46,940 nucleotides of DNA, taken from contig CAIUMH010000148.1 in the NCBI GenBank assembly GCA_903900235.1, positions 1 to 46,940 on the forward strand, given 5' to 3'. The notes below the pieces were generated by a model that had not been told where the DNA came from, did no database searches, and saw only the letters and a list, made by a program, of their open reading frames with translations. Of this stretch, positions 7,873 to 16,385 are shown in pieces; position 1 is the first letter of the stretch; each line of letters begins with the position of its first letter. The position numbers were made by a program, and so were the translations under genes. This stretch comes from an uncultured Actinomycetes bacterium (GTDB lineage Bacteria; Actinomycetota; Acidimicrobiia; Acidimicrobiales; RAAP-2).

Positions 7873-9051
7873 CTAGATGGTGCGCAGGATCGCAGCGTCG
7901 CCTTGGCCGCCACCGCCGCACAATGCGACCGCAGCGGTGCCACCGCCACGGCGGCCGAGCTCGTAGAGGGCGGTGATGGCCACCCGGTTGCCCGACATGC
8001 CGAGCGGGTGGCCGAGGGCGATGGCGCCACCGTTGACGTTCACGATTGAGGCGTCAAGGCCGAGCTCGTCGATCGAGGCGAGGCCGACGGCGGCGAAGGC
8101 TTCGTTGAGCTCGACAATGTCGAGGTCGGACACGCTGAGTCCGGCCTTGCCGAGAGCTTGGGCGATTGCCCGGGATGGCTGAGTCAAGAGGCTGGCGTCG
8201 GGGCCGGCCACCTGGCCATAGGCAACGAGCTCGCCGAGCGGGGTGACCCCAAGCTCGTCGGCCTTGGCCTTGGACATCATGACGACGGCGGAACCGCCAT
8301 CAGAGATCTGCGACGCGTTGCCGGCAGTGACGGTGCCGTCCTTGGTGAACGCCGGACGCAGGCCACCGAGGGACTCGGTGGTGGTCTCGCCGCGAACGCC
8401 CTCGTCGACGGAAATGACCTTGGGGTCACCCTTGCGCTGCGGGATGGTCACTGGGGCGATCTCGACCTCGAAGCGTCCGGACTCGATAGCGGCGGCGGCC
8501 TTCTGGTGGCTGGCGGCAGCCAGCTCGTCCTGGCGCTCGCGGCTGATGGCGCCGGCGGCGTAGTTCTCGGTACTCAAGCCCATGGCGCAGTTGTCGATGG
8601 CGCAAGTGAGGCCGTCGTACATCATCGAGTCGACCAGCGTGGCATCACCGATCCGGATGCCCGACCGGGCGCCGTCAAGCAGGTGAGGGGCCCGGGTCAT
8701 CGATTCCATGCCGCCGGCCACGACGATGTCGGCCTCACCAGCGTTGATCATCAGATCGGCGAGGTAGATCGAGTTGAGGCCCGACAGACACACCTTGTTG
8801 ATGGTGGTCGATGGGACGTTCATCGGCACGCCACCCTTGAGCGCCGCCTGACGGGCAGTGATCTGGCCTTGTCCGGCCTGGATGGCTTGGCCCATGAAGA
8901 CATAGTCCACCTGCTCGCCGGTGATCCCGGCGCGACGCAGTGCCTCGGCGATGGCGACGCCACCGAGGTCCATGGCGGTCAGCGAGGCGAAGGCCCCCGA
9001 CAGCTTGCCGATAGGGGTGCGTGCACCCGAAACGATCACGGTCCCGCCCAT
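7873..9051 (-). CDS. Acetyl-CoA C-acetyltransferase (thiolase)
   Basis: A 392-residue biosynthetic-type thiolase that condenses two acetyl-CoA to acetoacetyl-CoA, or runs in reverse. The catalytic residues are in place: nucleophile C88 (INKVCLSGLNS), H348 (ALGHPLGMSG) and C378 (VALCGGGGQGD). Numbering and length match PhaA/AtoB enzymes. The ATG at 9051 is preceded by AAGGAGG with good spacing; an upstream in-frame ATG at 9081 is unlikely. This activity is the entry step of the ethylmalonyl-CoA pathway, whose later genes lie at 14.6-22 kb, so it may supply that module. It could equally serve beta-oxidation or polyhydroxybutyrate synthesis. Confidence 0.95.
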   Translation of the reverse strand: MGGTVIVSGARTPIGKLSGAFASLTAMDLGGVAIAEALRRAGITGEQVDYVFMGQAIQAGQGQITARQAALKGGVPMNVPSTTINKVCLSGLNSIYLADLMINAGEADIVVAGGMESMTRAPHLLDGARSGIRIGDATLVDSMMYDGLTCAIDNCAMGLSTENYAAGAISRERQDELAAASHQKAAAAIESGRFEVEIAPVTIPQRKGDPKVISVDEGVRGETTTESLGGLRPAFTKDGTVTAGNASQISDGGSAVVMMSKAKADELGVTPLGELVAYGQVAGPDASLLTQPSRAIAQALGKAGLSVSDLDIVELNEAFAAVGLASIDELGLDASIVNVNGGAIALGHPLGMSGNRVAITALYELGRRGGGTAAVALCGGGGQGDAAILRTI

Positions 9052-9176
9052 GGGGTTCCTCCTTGTGTCCGCGCCACTCATCGTGACGCCCTCATGCGGT
9101 CGGGCGTTCTATGCCCGCCGTCCTTTCGCTCAACCTAGCGCTTGACATCGACTTCGATTGCCAGGGGTGGCGCTCC

Positions 9177-9458
9177 TCAGTACCAGGTATGTACGAGGAT
9201 CTTGCTCGCGGCGCGGTTCATGGCCGATCGGGCATCGGGCACCGCACGGTCGGACCGCAGCAGATCGGCACCATGGGAGGCGGCGGCCCGGCTGCACATC
9301 GGAACGGGCAGTGCGCTCGGCGCGGCCGATGGCACCGGTTCATAGGTCTCGACCGAGCCATCACGTACCAACTTGGTGGGAGTCCCCGCCGAGATCCATC
9401 GAGCTTCGTGGAGCTCGAACGGGTCGGTGCACCACCCTTCGGTCATCGTGATCGCCAT
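9177..9458 (-). CDS. Small conserved actinobacterial protein of unknown function
   Basis: A 93-residue soluble protein. The N-terminal half (DPFELHEARW, then SAGTPTKLVRDGSVETYE) has the feel of a short actinobacterial family recalled as carrying W-S-x-G-x-P-T-x-L-V-R-D-G; I cannot name a function. The C-terminal half is Ala/Ser-rich with SAMNRAASKILVHTWY at the end. AGGAG lies 7 nt before the ATG at 9458. The start overlaps the end of the upstream small gene by 16 nt, so the two look like an operon. A terminator-like hairpin lies just upstream of the start, inside the first gene. The thiolase is the next gene downstream on the same strand, 125 nt away. Confidence 0.65.
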   Translation of the reverse strand: MAITMTEGWCTDPFELHEARWISAGTPTKLVRDGSVETYEPVPSAAPSALPVPMCSRAAASHGADLLRSDRAVPDARSAMNRAASKILVHTWY

Positions 9459-9709
9459 GTCGACTCCTGTCGCTCGGTGTGTCGTGAAAATCCCCGTTCG
9501 GCGAGCGGACGGGGATGGGTGGTTCGCTTGGGGCCCAGGACGTCGAGCAAGCGTGAAGCCGACATCGAGCGAGGCAGTGCCAGGGGTGGCGTCGAGGAGA
9601 CCGCCGTGAGGTCCTCGAGGCCGAGCACGTCGAGCGAAGTCGGGGCAACGATGCGACCGGTGGTCCGTCGGGTGCTCGCCGGCCGCCGGGCCTTGGTAAA
9701 GTTCGCCAT
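9443..9709 (-). CDS. Small basic protein of unknown function
   Basis: An 88-residue open frame with GGGAGG well placed before the ATG at 9709 and strong GC bias at third codon positions, which support real coding. The product is rich in Arg, Ser and Thr (N-terminus MANFTKARRPASTRRTTGR). It contains two similar short segments, TSLDVLGLED and SRLLDVLGPK. No signal peptide, membrane segment or known domain is visible. It overlaps the next gene by 16 nt and is preceded by an inverted repeat that could be an operator. A peptide or regulatory leader role is possible because the hairpin at 9490-9516 lies inside its 3' part. Confidence 0.5.
   Translation of the reverse strand: MANFTKARRPASTRRTTGRIVAPTSLDVLGLEDLTAVSSTPPLALPRSMSASRLLDVLGPKRTTHPRPLAERGFSRHTERQESTWRSR
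9490..9516 (-). terminator. Terminator/attenuator-like hairpin upstream of the 9458 gene
   Basis: Read on the minus strand, ATCCCCGT and ACGGGGAT pair perfectly (8 bp) around an 11-nt loop, and TTTC follows directly. It lies inside the end of the 9709 gene and about 30 nt before the next start codon. It could therefore reduce expression of the downstream gene unless ribosomes disrupt it. Confidence 0.45.
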
Positions 9710-9741
9710 CTCACCACCTCCCGTTCATCTCTGTGTCTCGT

Positions 9742-9760
9742 AGTTAACCTTACGTTCACT
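9742..9760. promoter_or_regulatory. Inverted repeat, possible repressor operator
   Basis: AGTTAAC (9742-9748), 5-nt spacer, GTTCACT (9754-9760): 7-nt arms with one mismatch, in a distinctly AT-rich patch between divergent genes. The size fits a TetR/GntR-type operator. It overlaps TAAGGT, a plausible minus-strand -10 box for the small gene at 9709. Confidence 0.4.
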
Positions 9761-9796
9761 TTAGCGGCTCGACCTGCCCAATGGCGCCACCCTGGG

Positions 9797-9802
9797 TAGG
9801 TT
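9797..9802 (+). promoter_or_regulatory. -10 box of a leaderless promoter
   Basis: TAGGTT ends 7 nt before the ATG at 9810, and no Shine-Dalgarno site precedes that start. Confidence 0.55.
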
Positions 9803-9809
9803 GGCCAGC

Positions 9810-10406
9810 ATGAGCGCAGATCCGGAGCACTGGGACGAGATCTACCGCCAGCGAACCGACAGCGAGCTGAGCTGGTCTCGGGCTGACCAGGGACGTTCAC
9901 TCAAGCTGCTCTCACGTCTGGCGCCACCCCCTGCATCGGTGCTCGACGTGGGTGGAGGTCGATCAGGTTTGGCTGCAGCGCTGGCGGCAGCAGGCTGGTC
10001 GGATATCACGGTCCTCGACCTGAGCTCGGTGGCGCTCGAGACAGCCGATTTCCCGACGTCGGTCGCTCGGATCGTCGCCGACGTCACGGCGTGGGAGCCC
10101 GAGCGGAGCGTGCACGCCTGGCATGACCGAGCCGTGCTGCACTTCATGGCCTCTGACGACGAGCGGCAGGCCTATGCCCGGGTGGCCGCCGCCGCTGTGG
10201 CCCCCGGAGGCGTGGCCATCATTGGGACCTTCGGACCCGACGGGCCAGACCGCTGCTCGGGCCTTGAGGTGCGCCGATCGTCAGCCGACGAGGTGGCTGG
10301 CCTGCTCGGAGGTGGCTTCGCGTTCGAAGAGGCGCATGAGGAATTCCACCACACGCCCTGGGGCGTATCGCAGCAATTCACTTGGGCCGTCCTGCGTCGA
10401 CACTGA
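9810..10406 (+). CDS. Class I SAM-dependent methyltransferase
   Basis: A 198-residue Rossmann-fold methyltransferase. Motif I is VLDVGGGRSGLA (about 47-58) and motif II ends with the acidic residue in ITVLDLSS. A post-I region WHDRAVLHFM and a later strand GGVAIIGTFGPDGP complete the fold. The opening HWDEIYRQRTDSELSWSRAD resembles small methyltransferases of the tellurite-resistance/thiopurine type, in which a W-x-x-x-Y segment covers the SAM site. The substrate cannot be read from sequence. The ATG at 9810 is preferred over an in-frame TTG at 9801, because TAGGTT sits at leaderless distance from it. It is divergent from the small genes at 9.2-9.7 kb. Confidence 0.88.
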   Translation: MSADPEHWDEIYRQRTDSELSWSRADQGRSLKLLSRLAPPPASVLDVGGGRSGLAAALAAAGWSDITVLDLSSVALETADFPTSVARIVADVTAWEPERSVHAWHDRAVLHFMASDDERQAYARVAAAAVAPGGVAIIGTFGPDGPDRCSGLEVRRSSADEVAGLLGGGFAFEEAHEEFHHTPWGVSQQFTWAVLRRH

Positions 10407-10463
10407 GGTCTCACGGGTGATCGACAGGTCGCGCTGCGGGACTCCCCGGGTCTGCTTGGGGAC

Positions 10464-10469
10464 TAGAAC
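10464..10469 (+). promoter_or_regulatory. -10 box for the ABC/FtsX operon
   Basis: TAGAAC lies about 45 nt before the ATPase start. A leader with GAGGAGG follows, so this operon should be translated with a Shine-Dalgarno site. Confidence 0.35.
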
Positions 10470-10513
10470 TGAGGGGATGACCGTGGCGTCGGCCGTGGGA
10501 CGAGGAGGCAGCG

Positions 10514-11281
10514 ATGACCATGATCGACACCATCGAGGGCAGCCCGACTTCGGCACGCCGCCCTGCGGCTTCAGCGGTGGATCTGACGAAGACCTATGGC
10601 ACGGGCGATGCCACCGTCCAGGCCCTCGACGGGGTGACCCTCGAGTTCGGTGCTGGTCGGTTCACCGCCGTCATGGGTCCCTCCGGCTCGGGCAAGTCGA
10701 CCCTCATGCACTGCATGGCCGGCCTCGACACTCCAACATCAGGCACGGCCTTCATCGGTGATGCCGAGATCGGCTCGCTCGATGACAAGGCCCTCACGCA
10801 GCTTCGCCGTGACAAGGTCGGCTTCATCTTCCAGGCCTTCAACCTCGTCCCCACGCTGACGGCACGGGAGAACATCACCCTCCCCGTCGACCTTGCCGGG
10901 GGAAAGGTTGACGAGGACTGGCTTCGGCAGGTGACCGACCAACTACGGATCACCGATCGGCTCGGTCATCGGCCGAGCGAGATGTCGGGTGGCCAGCAGC
11001 AGCGAGTGGCCTGCGCCCGGGCCCTTGTCACTCGACCCGAGTTGATCTTTGCGGATGAACCCACAGGCAACCTTGACTCGAACTCCTCGACCGAGGTGCT
11101 CGAGTTCCTTCGACGCTCGGTGACCGAGTTCGGCCAGTCCATCGTCATGGTGACGCATGATGCCCGAGGAGCGGCATTCGCCGACCGGGTGGTCTTTCTC
11201 GCTGATGGCCGGCTGGTGGACGAACTCGAGGATCCGACGTCCGACGCCATCCTTGAGAAGATGAAGAAGCTCGGCGGCTGA
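10514..11281 (+). CDS. ABC transporter ATP-binding protein, LolD/MacB type
   Basis: A 255-residue ATPase that energises the FtsX-type permease encoded next. Walker A is GPSGSGKST, the Q-loop is FIFQAFNLVP, the signature is MSGGQQQRVACARAL and Walker B is LIFADEPTGNLD, with switch histidine VTHD. The QAFNLVPTLTARENI segment and the partner gene place it in the MacB/LolD group, which works by mechanotransmission rather than classical import. GAGGAGG precedes the ATG. The stop codon is one base before the permease start, so the two form one unit. Likely roles are export of a peptide or lipid, or release of a lipoprotein; nothing nearby fixes the substrate. Confidence 0.95.
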   Translation: MTMIDTIEGSPTSARRPAASAVDLTKTYGTGDATVQALDGVTLEFGAGRFTAVMGPSGSGKSTLMHCMAGLDTPTSGTAFIGDAEIGSLDDKALTQLRRDKVGFIFQAFNLVPTLTARENITLPVDLAGGKVDEDWLRQVTDQLRITDRLGHRPSEMSGGQQQRVACARALVTRPELIFADEPTGNLDSNSSTEVLEFLRRSVTEFGQSIVMVTHDARGAAFADRVVFLADGRLVDELEDPTSDAILEKMKKLGG

Positions 11282-11282
11282 G

Positions 11283-13826
11283 ATGCTTCGGCTGACCCTC
11301 AAGGGCCTCTTGGCCCACAAGCTCCGCGTGGCGCTGACCGCGCTCGCCATCGTGTTGGGCGTTACCTTCGTCACCGGCACGCTGGTGTTGACCGACACGA
11401 TCAACAACAGCTTCACGTCGTTGTTCTCCAAGATCTACAGCCACGTCGACTTCGAGGTGCGCGGAGTCGCTGCATTCTCTGACCAGCAGGGCGCTGGAGC
11501 TGTCCGCCAGCCCGTCTCCGACACCTTGCTGGGCAAGGTGGCGGCCGTGCCGGGCGTGGCCGCGTCCGAAGGCCTGGTCGGTGGGTACGCCCAGTTCGTG
11601 GGCAAGGATGGCAAGGCCATCACCACCGGGGGTGCGCCAACACTCGGGACCACCTTCGGCAGCAAGCCCGAGCTCTCGGCGCTTCATCCGATCTCGGGAC
11701 ATGGGCCGACGAACTCGTCCCAGCTCGCCATGGATGAGGGCACGGCCAAGAAGCACGGCTTCAACGTGGGTGACCGGGTGACCGTGTTGCTCCCGGGCCC
11801 ACCAGCGACCTTCACCATCGCTGGGATCGTCCGATTCGGCAGCGCCGACAACCTCGGCGGAGCGACTCTGGCGGCCTTCACGCTTCCCACGGCCCAGAAG
11901 CTGTTTCACGTCGAGGGCCGCGTCGACTCCATCGAGGTGGCGATCGCACCGGGGGCTGACAAGGCGACCGTGGAGCACTCCATCGCCAAGGTGCTCCCCA
12001 CGGGGGTCGAGGTCGTCCCTGCGCAGAAGGTGGCTGACGAGCAGTCGAGCGCGATTAACAACGCGCTGGGCTTCTTCTCAACCGCCCTGCTGGTCTTCGC
12101 CCTTATCTCGCTGTTCGTCGGTGGCTTCACCATCTTGAACACCTTCTCCATCACGGTGGGCCAGCGGACGAGAGAGCTGGCCCTCCTGCGGATCGTTGGC
12201 GCCAGCCGTGGGCAGGTCTTCCGATCGGTGATGCTCGAAGCACTGGTCATCGGGCTGCTGGCCTCGATCATCGGCCTTGGGCTCGGTGTGGCCATGGCGG
12301 TTGGTCTCGAGGCCTTGCTCGACGCATTCGGTATCTCGCTGCCCAAGGGGGCACTCATCTTCGCTCCTCGCACAGCCATCGTGGGCTTGGCTGTCGGCGT
12401 CGGCGTCACCGTCGTCTCGGCCGTCAGCCCGGCGCGTCGGGCGGTGAGGATTGCTCCCATCGCCGCGCTCCAAGGCGTCCAGGCCGGGACCGAGGGCAAC
12501 TCGCTCCGCCGCACCGTCGTCGGTGCGAGTTTCGTCCTTCTTGGAGGGGCAGCACTAGGTGTCGGGCTCAGCGCGCCACAGATCAGCCTGGTGGGCCTCG
12601 GAGCCTTCTTGACCTTCATCGGGGTCGGCATGCTCTCGCCACTGGTGGCCCGTCCGATGGCCAGCATGCTCGGGCGGCCCCTGGCCCGCCTGCGCGGCAT
12701 CTCCGGCCGACTGGGCCGAGAGAACTCCATGCGAAGTCCCCGCCGCACGGCCCAGACCGCAGCTGCGCTCATGGTGGGTCTCGCCCTGGTATCGACGATT
12801 GCCGTCTTCGGTGCCTCGTTGTCGCGCTCAGCCACGAGCAGCGTCAGCGATGCCATCGCCGCGGACTACATCGCCATGGCCACCTCACAGGGTGGCCCAC
12901 CCACCGGATTCTCCGAGGCGGCGGCCAAGACGGTTGCCGCGCTGCCCGGAGTCACTCTGGCCTCGCCGATCTATGCGGGCCAGGCCAAGGTCGCCAATTC
13001 GGTTACCTCCATCACCGGCCTCGCACCCAAGGACGTCGGTGTCACGATCACGCTGCGCATGGATCAGGGTGACGGTACTGGCGCCCTCGCTGGAGGCCAG
13101 CTGCTCGTGGACACGACCACGGCGACGAAGGACAAGCTCAGGGTCGGGCAGCGACTCAAGGTGACCTTCGCCGAGACGGGGCCGACGACCCTGACCATCG
13201 GGGGGATCTACAAACCGAACATCATCCTCGGCTCCTATCTCGTGGGCCGCTCCACCTTCAATGCCCACTTTGCCGCCGCCACGCTCCCGTTGGCGCTCCT
13301 CGTGTCCACGTCCGGCGTGACCAGCCGCGAGATGACGACCGAACTGACCAAGGGCCTCGCTGGCTATCCCAACCTGACGGTCCAGACCCGCGCAGAGTTC
13401 GAGAAGACCCAGGAGGCGCAGGTCAACCAGTTGCTCGGTCTCGTCTACGCCCTGCTGGCCTTGGCCATCGTGGTGGCGCTCATCGGGATCGTGAACACCC
13501 TGATGCTCTCGGTCTTTGAACGCACACGGGAGATCGGTCTGCTCCGAGCGGTCGGGATGAGTCGACGGCAGGTGCGGACGATGATTCGCGCCGAGGCGGT
13601 CATCTTGTCGGTCTTCGGTGCGGTCATCGGGATCGTGGTGGGCACCGGCCTCGGGGTCGCCCTTGTGACCTCGCTCAAGGATCAGGGCTTCACCGACCTC
13701 GTGGTGCCATGGGGGAACATGGTGACGTTCTTGGTGCTTGCCGGTCTGCTCGGATTGGCGGCCGCCTCGTGGCCCGCACGGCGTGCCGCCCGACTCAACA
13801 TCCTCGAGGCGATCGCCACCGAGTAG
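11283..13826 (+). CDS. ABC transporter permease with two FtsX domains
   Basis: An 847-residue membrane protein. An N-terminal transmembrane helix (about 15-38) is followed by an extracytoplasmic MacB-like domain. A first FtsX core of three helices (about 255-400) follows, with ILNTFSITVGQRTRELALLR and IVGASRGQVFRSV. There is then a central pair of helices, a second periplasmic domain and a second FtsX core near the C-terminus (IVNTLMLSVFERTREIGLLR, then AVGMSRRQVRTMIR). This duplicated layout is usual in actinobacteria for proteins that act with one LolD-like ATPase. The last helix is followed by the usual PARRAARLNILEAIATE tail. It is coupled to the ATPase gene one base upstream. Confidence 0.94.
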   Translation: MLRLTLKGLLAHKLRVALTALAIVLGVTFVTGTLVLTDTINNSFTSLFSKIYSHVDFEVRGVAAFSDQQGAGAVRQPVSDTLLGKVAAVPGVAASEGLVGGYAQFVGKDGKAITTGGAPTLGTTFGSKPELSALHPISGHGPTNSSQLAMDEGTAKKHGFNVGDRVTVLLPGPPATFTIAGIVRFGSADNLGGATLAAFTLPTAQKLFHVEGRVDSIEVAIAPGADKATVEHSIAKVLPTGVEVVPAQKVADEQSSAINNALGFFSTALLVFALISLFVGGFTILNTFSITVGQRTRELALLRIVGASRGQVFRSVMLEALVIGLLASIIGLGLGVAMAVGLEALLDAFGISLPKGALIFAPRTAIVGLAVGVGVTVVSAVSPARRAVRIAPIAALQGVQAGTEGNSLRRTVVGASFVLLGGAALGVGLSAPQISLVGLGAFLTFIGVGMLSPLVARPMASMLGRPLARLRGISGRLGRENSMRSPRRTAQTAAALMVGLALVSTIAVFGASLSRSATSSVSDAIAADYIAMATSQGGPPTGFSEAAAKTVAALPGVTLASPIYAGQAKVANSVTSITGLAPKDVGVTITLRMDQGDGTGALAGGQLLVDTTTATKDKLRVGQRLKVTFAETGPTTLTIGGIYKPNIILGSYLVGRSTFNAHFAAATLPLALLVSTSGVTSREMTTELTKGLAGYPNLTVQTRAEFEKTQEAQVNQLLGLVYALLALAIVVALIGIVNTLMLSVFERTREIGLLRAVGMSRRQVRTMIRAEAVILSVFGAVIGIVVGTGLGVALVTSLKDQGFTDLVVPWGNMVTFLVLAGLLGLAAASWPARRAARLNILEAIATE

Positions 13827-13843
13827 CCCAAGGAGGCTCAGCA

Positions 13844-14560
13844 GTGTCAACCCTCTACGGACCCGGCCTGTCGGCGATCCATCACGAGGCCTTCGCTAGC
13901 CACGGGGACCTCTGTGCGCCGGGCATCCTGGCGGCCCTCGCACCTGACTGTCAGGTGCTCGAGCTCGGGGCGGGGAGTGGAGCGTTGACTCGACACCTCG
14001 TCGCCGCCGGTCATCGGGTGATCGCCACCGATGCTTCGACCGACATGCTCGACCTGTTGGCCGAGGCTGTCCCGCACGCCACGGTCGGGCGGTTGGTGCT
14101 CGGTGACGACGGCATCATTCCCGCGCCGAACATCGTCTCGGTGGGTCACGTTCTCAACTACCTCGGTAGTCAAGAGCAGGTCTTCGACGTGCTGCTCCAG
14201 TGCGTGGACTCGCTCGAGATGGGTGGTCTGCTCCTCCTCGACCTGCTCGACCGTTCCTATGCCGAGACCCGGGCAACCCTCGAGCCTCTGCGATGGGAGG
14301 GCGAAGGTTGGGAGATGGACGTGACCTTCGCTCTGGCCTCGCCCGATCGCTTTGTTCGAGATATCTCGCTCACCTGGACGGACCCTGACGGCACCAGCCA
14401 CCACGAGCACGAGGTGCACACCAATATCCTCGTCGATGCCGACGAGGCCTGTCGGGTGCTGGTCGATGCCGGACTCGTCGCCGAGGTGCGCCGCTCATTC
14501 GGCGACGAGGTGCTTCCGGCAGGCTTCGCCGTGCTGCATGGGGCGCGTCCGGCCGGCTGA
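13844..14560 (+). CDS. Class I SAM-dependent methyltransferase
   Basis: A 238-residue protein with motif I VLELGAGSGALTRHL (about 39-53) and the acidic motif II in VIATDASTDMLDLL. A GGLLLLDLLDRSYAE strand-loop and a DPDGTSHHEHEVHT segment typical of small-molecule methyltransferases follow. The start is GTG at 13844, with AAGGAGG 7 nt upstream; longer in-frame starts lie inside the permease gene. It follows the permease by 17 nt and may be cotranscribed with the ABC system, which would suggest a methylated export substrate, though that is only inference. It is unrelated in detail to the methyltransferase at 9810. Confidence 0.88.
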   Translation: MSTLYGPGLSAIHHEAFASHGDLCAPGILAALAPDCQVLELGAGSGALTRHLVAAGHRVIATDASTDMLDLLAEAVPHATVGRLVLGDDGIIPAPNIVSVGHVLNYLGSQEQVFDVLLQCVDSLEMGGLLLLDLLDRSYAETRATLEPLRWEGEGWEMDVTFALASPDRFVRDISLTWTDPDGTSHHEHEVHTNILVDADEACRVLVDAGLVAEVRRSFGDEVLPAGFAVLHGARPAG

Positions 14561-14586
14561 CCCGGAAGAGAGAGTGCCGCGGCAAC

Positions 14587-14592
14587 TAGAGT
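14587..14592 (+). promoter_or_regulatory. -10 box of a leaderless ccr promoter
   Basis: TAGAGT ends 8 nt before the ccr ATG; no Shine-Dalgarno site is seen. Confidence 0.55.
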
Positions 14593-14600
14593 CGAAGCCC

Positions 14601-15941
14601 ATGAGCGACATCATCACTGCAGCAATCGAGGGCGCCGGCCGCGAGGACCTCCTCGGCATGGCCATGCCGGAGACGACCAAGGCGGCCTATGTCCGACGCG
14701 AGGACAGTGGCATGTTCGAGGGCCTTGCGTCAGAGGACAAGGACCCCCGGGCCTCACTCAAGGTCGGCGAGATCGCCCTGCCCGAGCTCGCCCCCGACGA
14801 GGCCTATGTCCTGATCATGGCATCGTCGATCAACTTCAACACCGTGTGGACCTCGATCTTCGAGCCACTGTCAACCTTCGGCTTCCTCGATCGTCTGGGC
14901 AAGGAGTCGATCTGGGGTGCTCGCCACGCCACCGACACCCACGTCGTCGGCTCCGACGGCGCGGGCATCGTACTCAAGACGGGTTCATCGGTGCGCTCGT
15001 GGGGCCCCGGCGACCAAGTCACGATCCACTGCAACTACGTCGATGACCAGGACCCGAGCGCGCATGACGACTCGATGCTGGCCTCGAACCAGCGCATCTG
15101 GGGCTTCGAGACCAACTTCGGCGGCCTCGCCGAGATCGCCGTGGTCAAAGCCAACCAGCTCATGCCCAAGCCCACCCACCTGACCTGGGAGGAGTCGGCG
15201 GTCAACGCACTGTGCAATTCGACCTCCTACCGGATGCTGGTCTCGGGCAACGGGGCCGACATGACCCAAGGTGACAAGGTCCTCGTCTGGGGTGCCACCG
15301 GTGGCCTCGGCGCCTTCGCTGTGCAGTACGTGCTCAACGGCGGGGGCACGCCGGTCGGGGTCGTCTCCTCGGCGTCGAAGGTCGAGATCTTGAACGAGCT
15401 CGGCGTGGATGCGGTCATCGACCGCAAGGAGAAGGGGTATCGCTTCTGGGCCGACGAGCACACCCAGGATGAGTCTGAGTGGCGTCGGCTGGGCAAGGAC
15501 ATCCGTGGCCTCATCGGCGACGATGTCGACATCGTCTTCGAGCACCCGGGTCGCCAAACCATGGGAGCCAGCGTGTTCGTGACCAGGCGGGCCGGGACGA
15601 TCGTCACCTGCGCCGCCACGTCTGGCTACATGATCGAGTACGACAACCGTCACCTCTGGATGAAGCTCAAGACCATCAAGGGCTCGCACTTCGCCAACTA
15701 CCGCGAGGCCTGGCACGCCAATCAGTTGATCTGCGAGGGCAAGATCCTGCCTCCGCTCTCCGCCGTGTTCAGCCTTGACCAGGTGGGGGATGCGACCTAT
15801 CAGGTCCACAAGAACCTCCACGAGGGCAAGATCGGCGTGCTCTGCGCAGCACCCTCCGAGGGTCTCGGCATCACCAACCCCGAACTTCGGGCCCAGGTGG
15901 GCGAGGACCGTCTGAACATCTTCCGTCGCCACGACGGCTGA
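14601..15941 (+). CDS. ccr: Crotonyl-CoA carboxylase/reductase
   Basis: A 446-residue medium-chain reductase that reductively carboxylates crotonyl-CoA with CO2 and NADPH to ethylmalonyl-CoA. The residues reported to hold CO2 in the Kitasatospora enzyme (N81, F170, E171, H365, as I recall) have counterparts at N80 (INFNTVW), F169-E170 (GFETNFGG) and H363 (GSHFANYREAW). The NADPH-binding loop is VWGATGGLGAFAVQY. The N-terminal region (EDLLGMAMPETTKAAYVR) and the IWGARHATDTHVVGSD segment are typical of Ccr and not of plain enoyl reductases. It is followed 17 nt later by a methylmalonyl/ethylmalonyl-CoA epimerase gene. Together with the mutase at 19.1 kb it marks the ethylmalonyl-CoA route. Confidence 0.95.
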   Translation: MSDIITAAIEGAGREDLLGMAMPETTKAAYVRREDSGMFEGLASEDKDPRASLKVGEIALPELAPDEAYVLIMASSINFNTVWTSIFEPLSTFGFLDRLGKESIWGARHATDTHVVGSDGAGIVLKTGSSVRSWGPGDQVTIHCNYVDDQDPSAHDDSMLASNQRIWGFETNFGGLAEIAVVKANQLMPKPTHLTWEESAVNALCNSTSYRMLVSGNGADMTQGDKVLVWGATGGLGAFAVQYVLNGGGTPVGVVSSASKVEILNELGVDAVIDRKEKGYRFWADEHTQDESEWRRLGKDIRGLIGDDVDIVFEHPGRQTMGASVFVTRRAGTIVTCAATSGYMIEYDNRHLWMKLKTIKGSHFANYREAWHANQLICEGKILPPLSAVFSLDQVGDATYQVHKNLHEGKIGVLCAAPSEGLGITNPELRAQVGEDRLNIFRRHDG

Positions 15942-15958
15942 ACTCTAGGAGTATCGAA

Positions 15959-16369
15959 ATGACCGACCTGATCCTGACCGAGATCGACCACGTGGCCATC
16001 GCCGTCAACGACCTCGATGGGGCCATCGCCTGGTACCAAGAGGCCTTCGGCGCCACGGTGGACCACCGCGAGACCGTCGAATCCGACGGTGTCGAGGAGG
16101 CGCTGCTCAAGGTGGCGGACTCCTATGTCCAATTGCTCACCCCCACCAACGACTCGTCACCGGTGGCCAAGTACCTAGAGAAGAAGGGCGAGGGCCTTCA
16201 CCACATCGGGTACCGAGTCGATGACTGCGCAGCGGCCCTCGAGTCGATCAAGGCCATGGGTGGCCGGGTGATCGATGAGGCTCCCCGTCCTGGAAGCCGA
16301 GGGACCACCGTGGCCTTCGTCCACCCGAAGACCTCGTTCGGCACGCTCATAGAACTCGTCCAGGAGTAG
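15959..16369 (+). CDS. epi: Methylmalonyl-CoA / ethylmalonyl-CoA epimerase
   Basis: A 136-residue vicinal-oxygen-chelate protein that interconverts the 2R and 2S forms of methylmalonyl-CoA and, in this pathway, ethylmalonyl-CoA. Metal ligands sit at the expected places: H in EIDHVAIAVNDLD, Q in SYVQLLTP, H in GLHHIGYRVDD and the C-terminal E in TLIELVQE. Length is normal. TAGGAG precedes the ATG, 17 nt after ccr, so the two are probably cotranscribed. The enzyme would feed ethylmalonyl-CoA from Ccr to the mutase in the right stereochemistry, and could also serve propionyl-CoA use. Confidence 0.93.
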   Translation: MTDLILTEIDHVAIAVNDLDGAIAWYQEAFGATVDHRETVESDGVEEALLKVADSYVQLLTPTNDSSPVAKYLEKKGEGLHHIGYRVDDCAAALESIKAMGGRVIDEAPRPGSRGTTVAFVHPKTSFGTLIELVQE

Positions 16370-16385
16370 GCCACCCCGGCGTCCT

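Noticed and set aside
8158-9138. 326-codon plus-strand frame opposite the thiolase
   Set aside because: The thiolase has all catalytic residues and a Shine-Dalgarno site; the opposite frame has low-complexity Gly/Asp/His composition and no homology.
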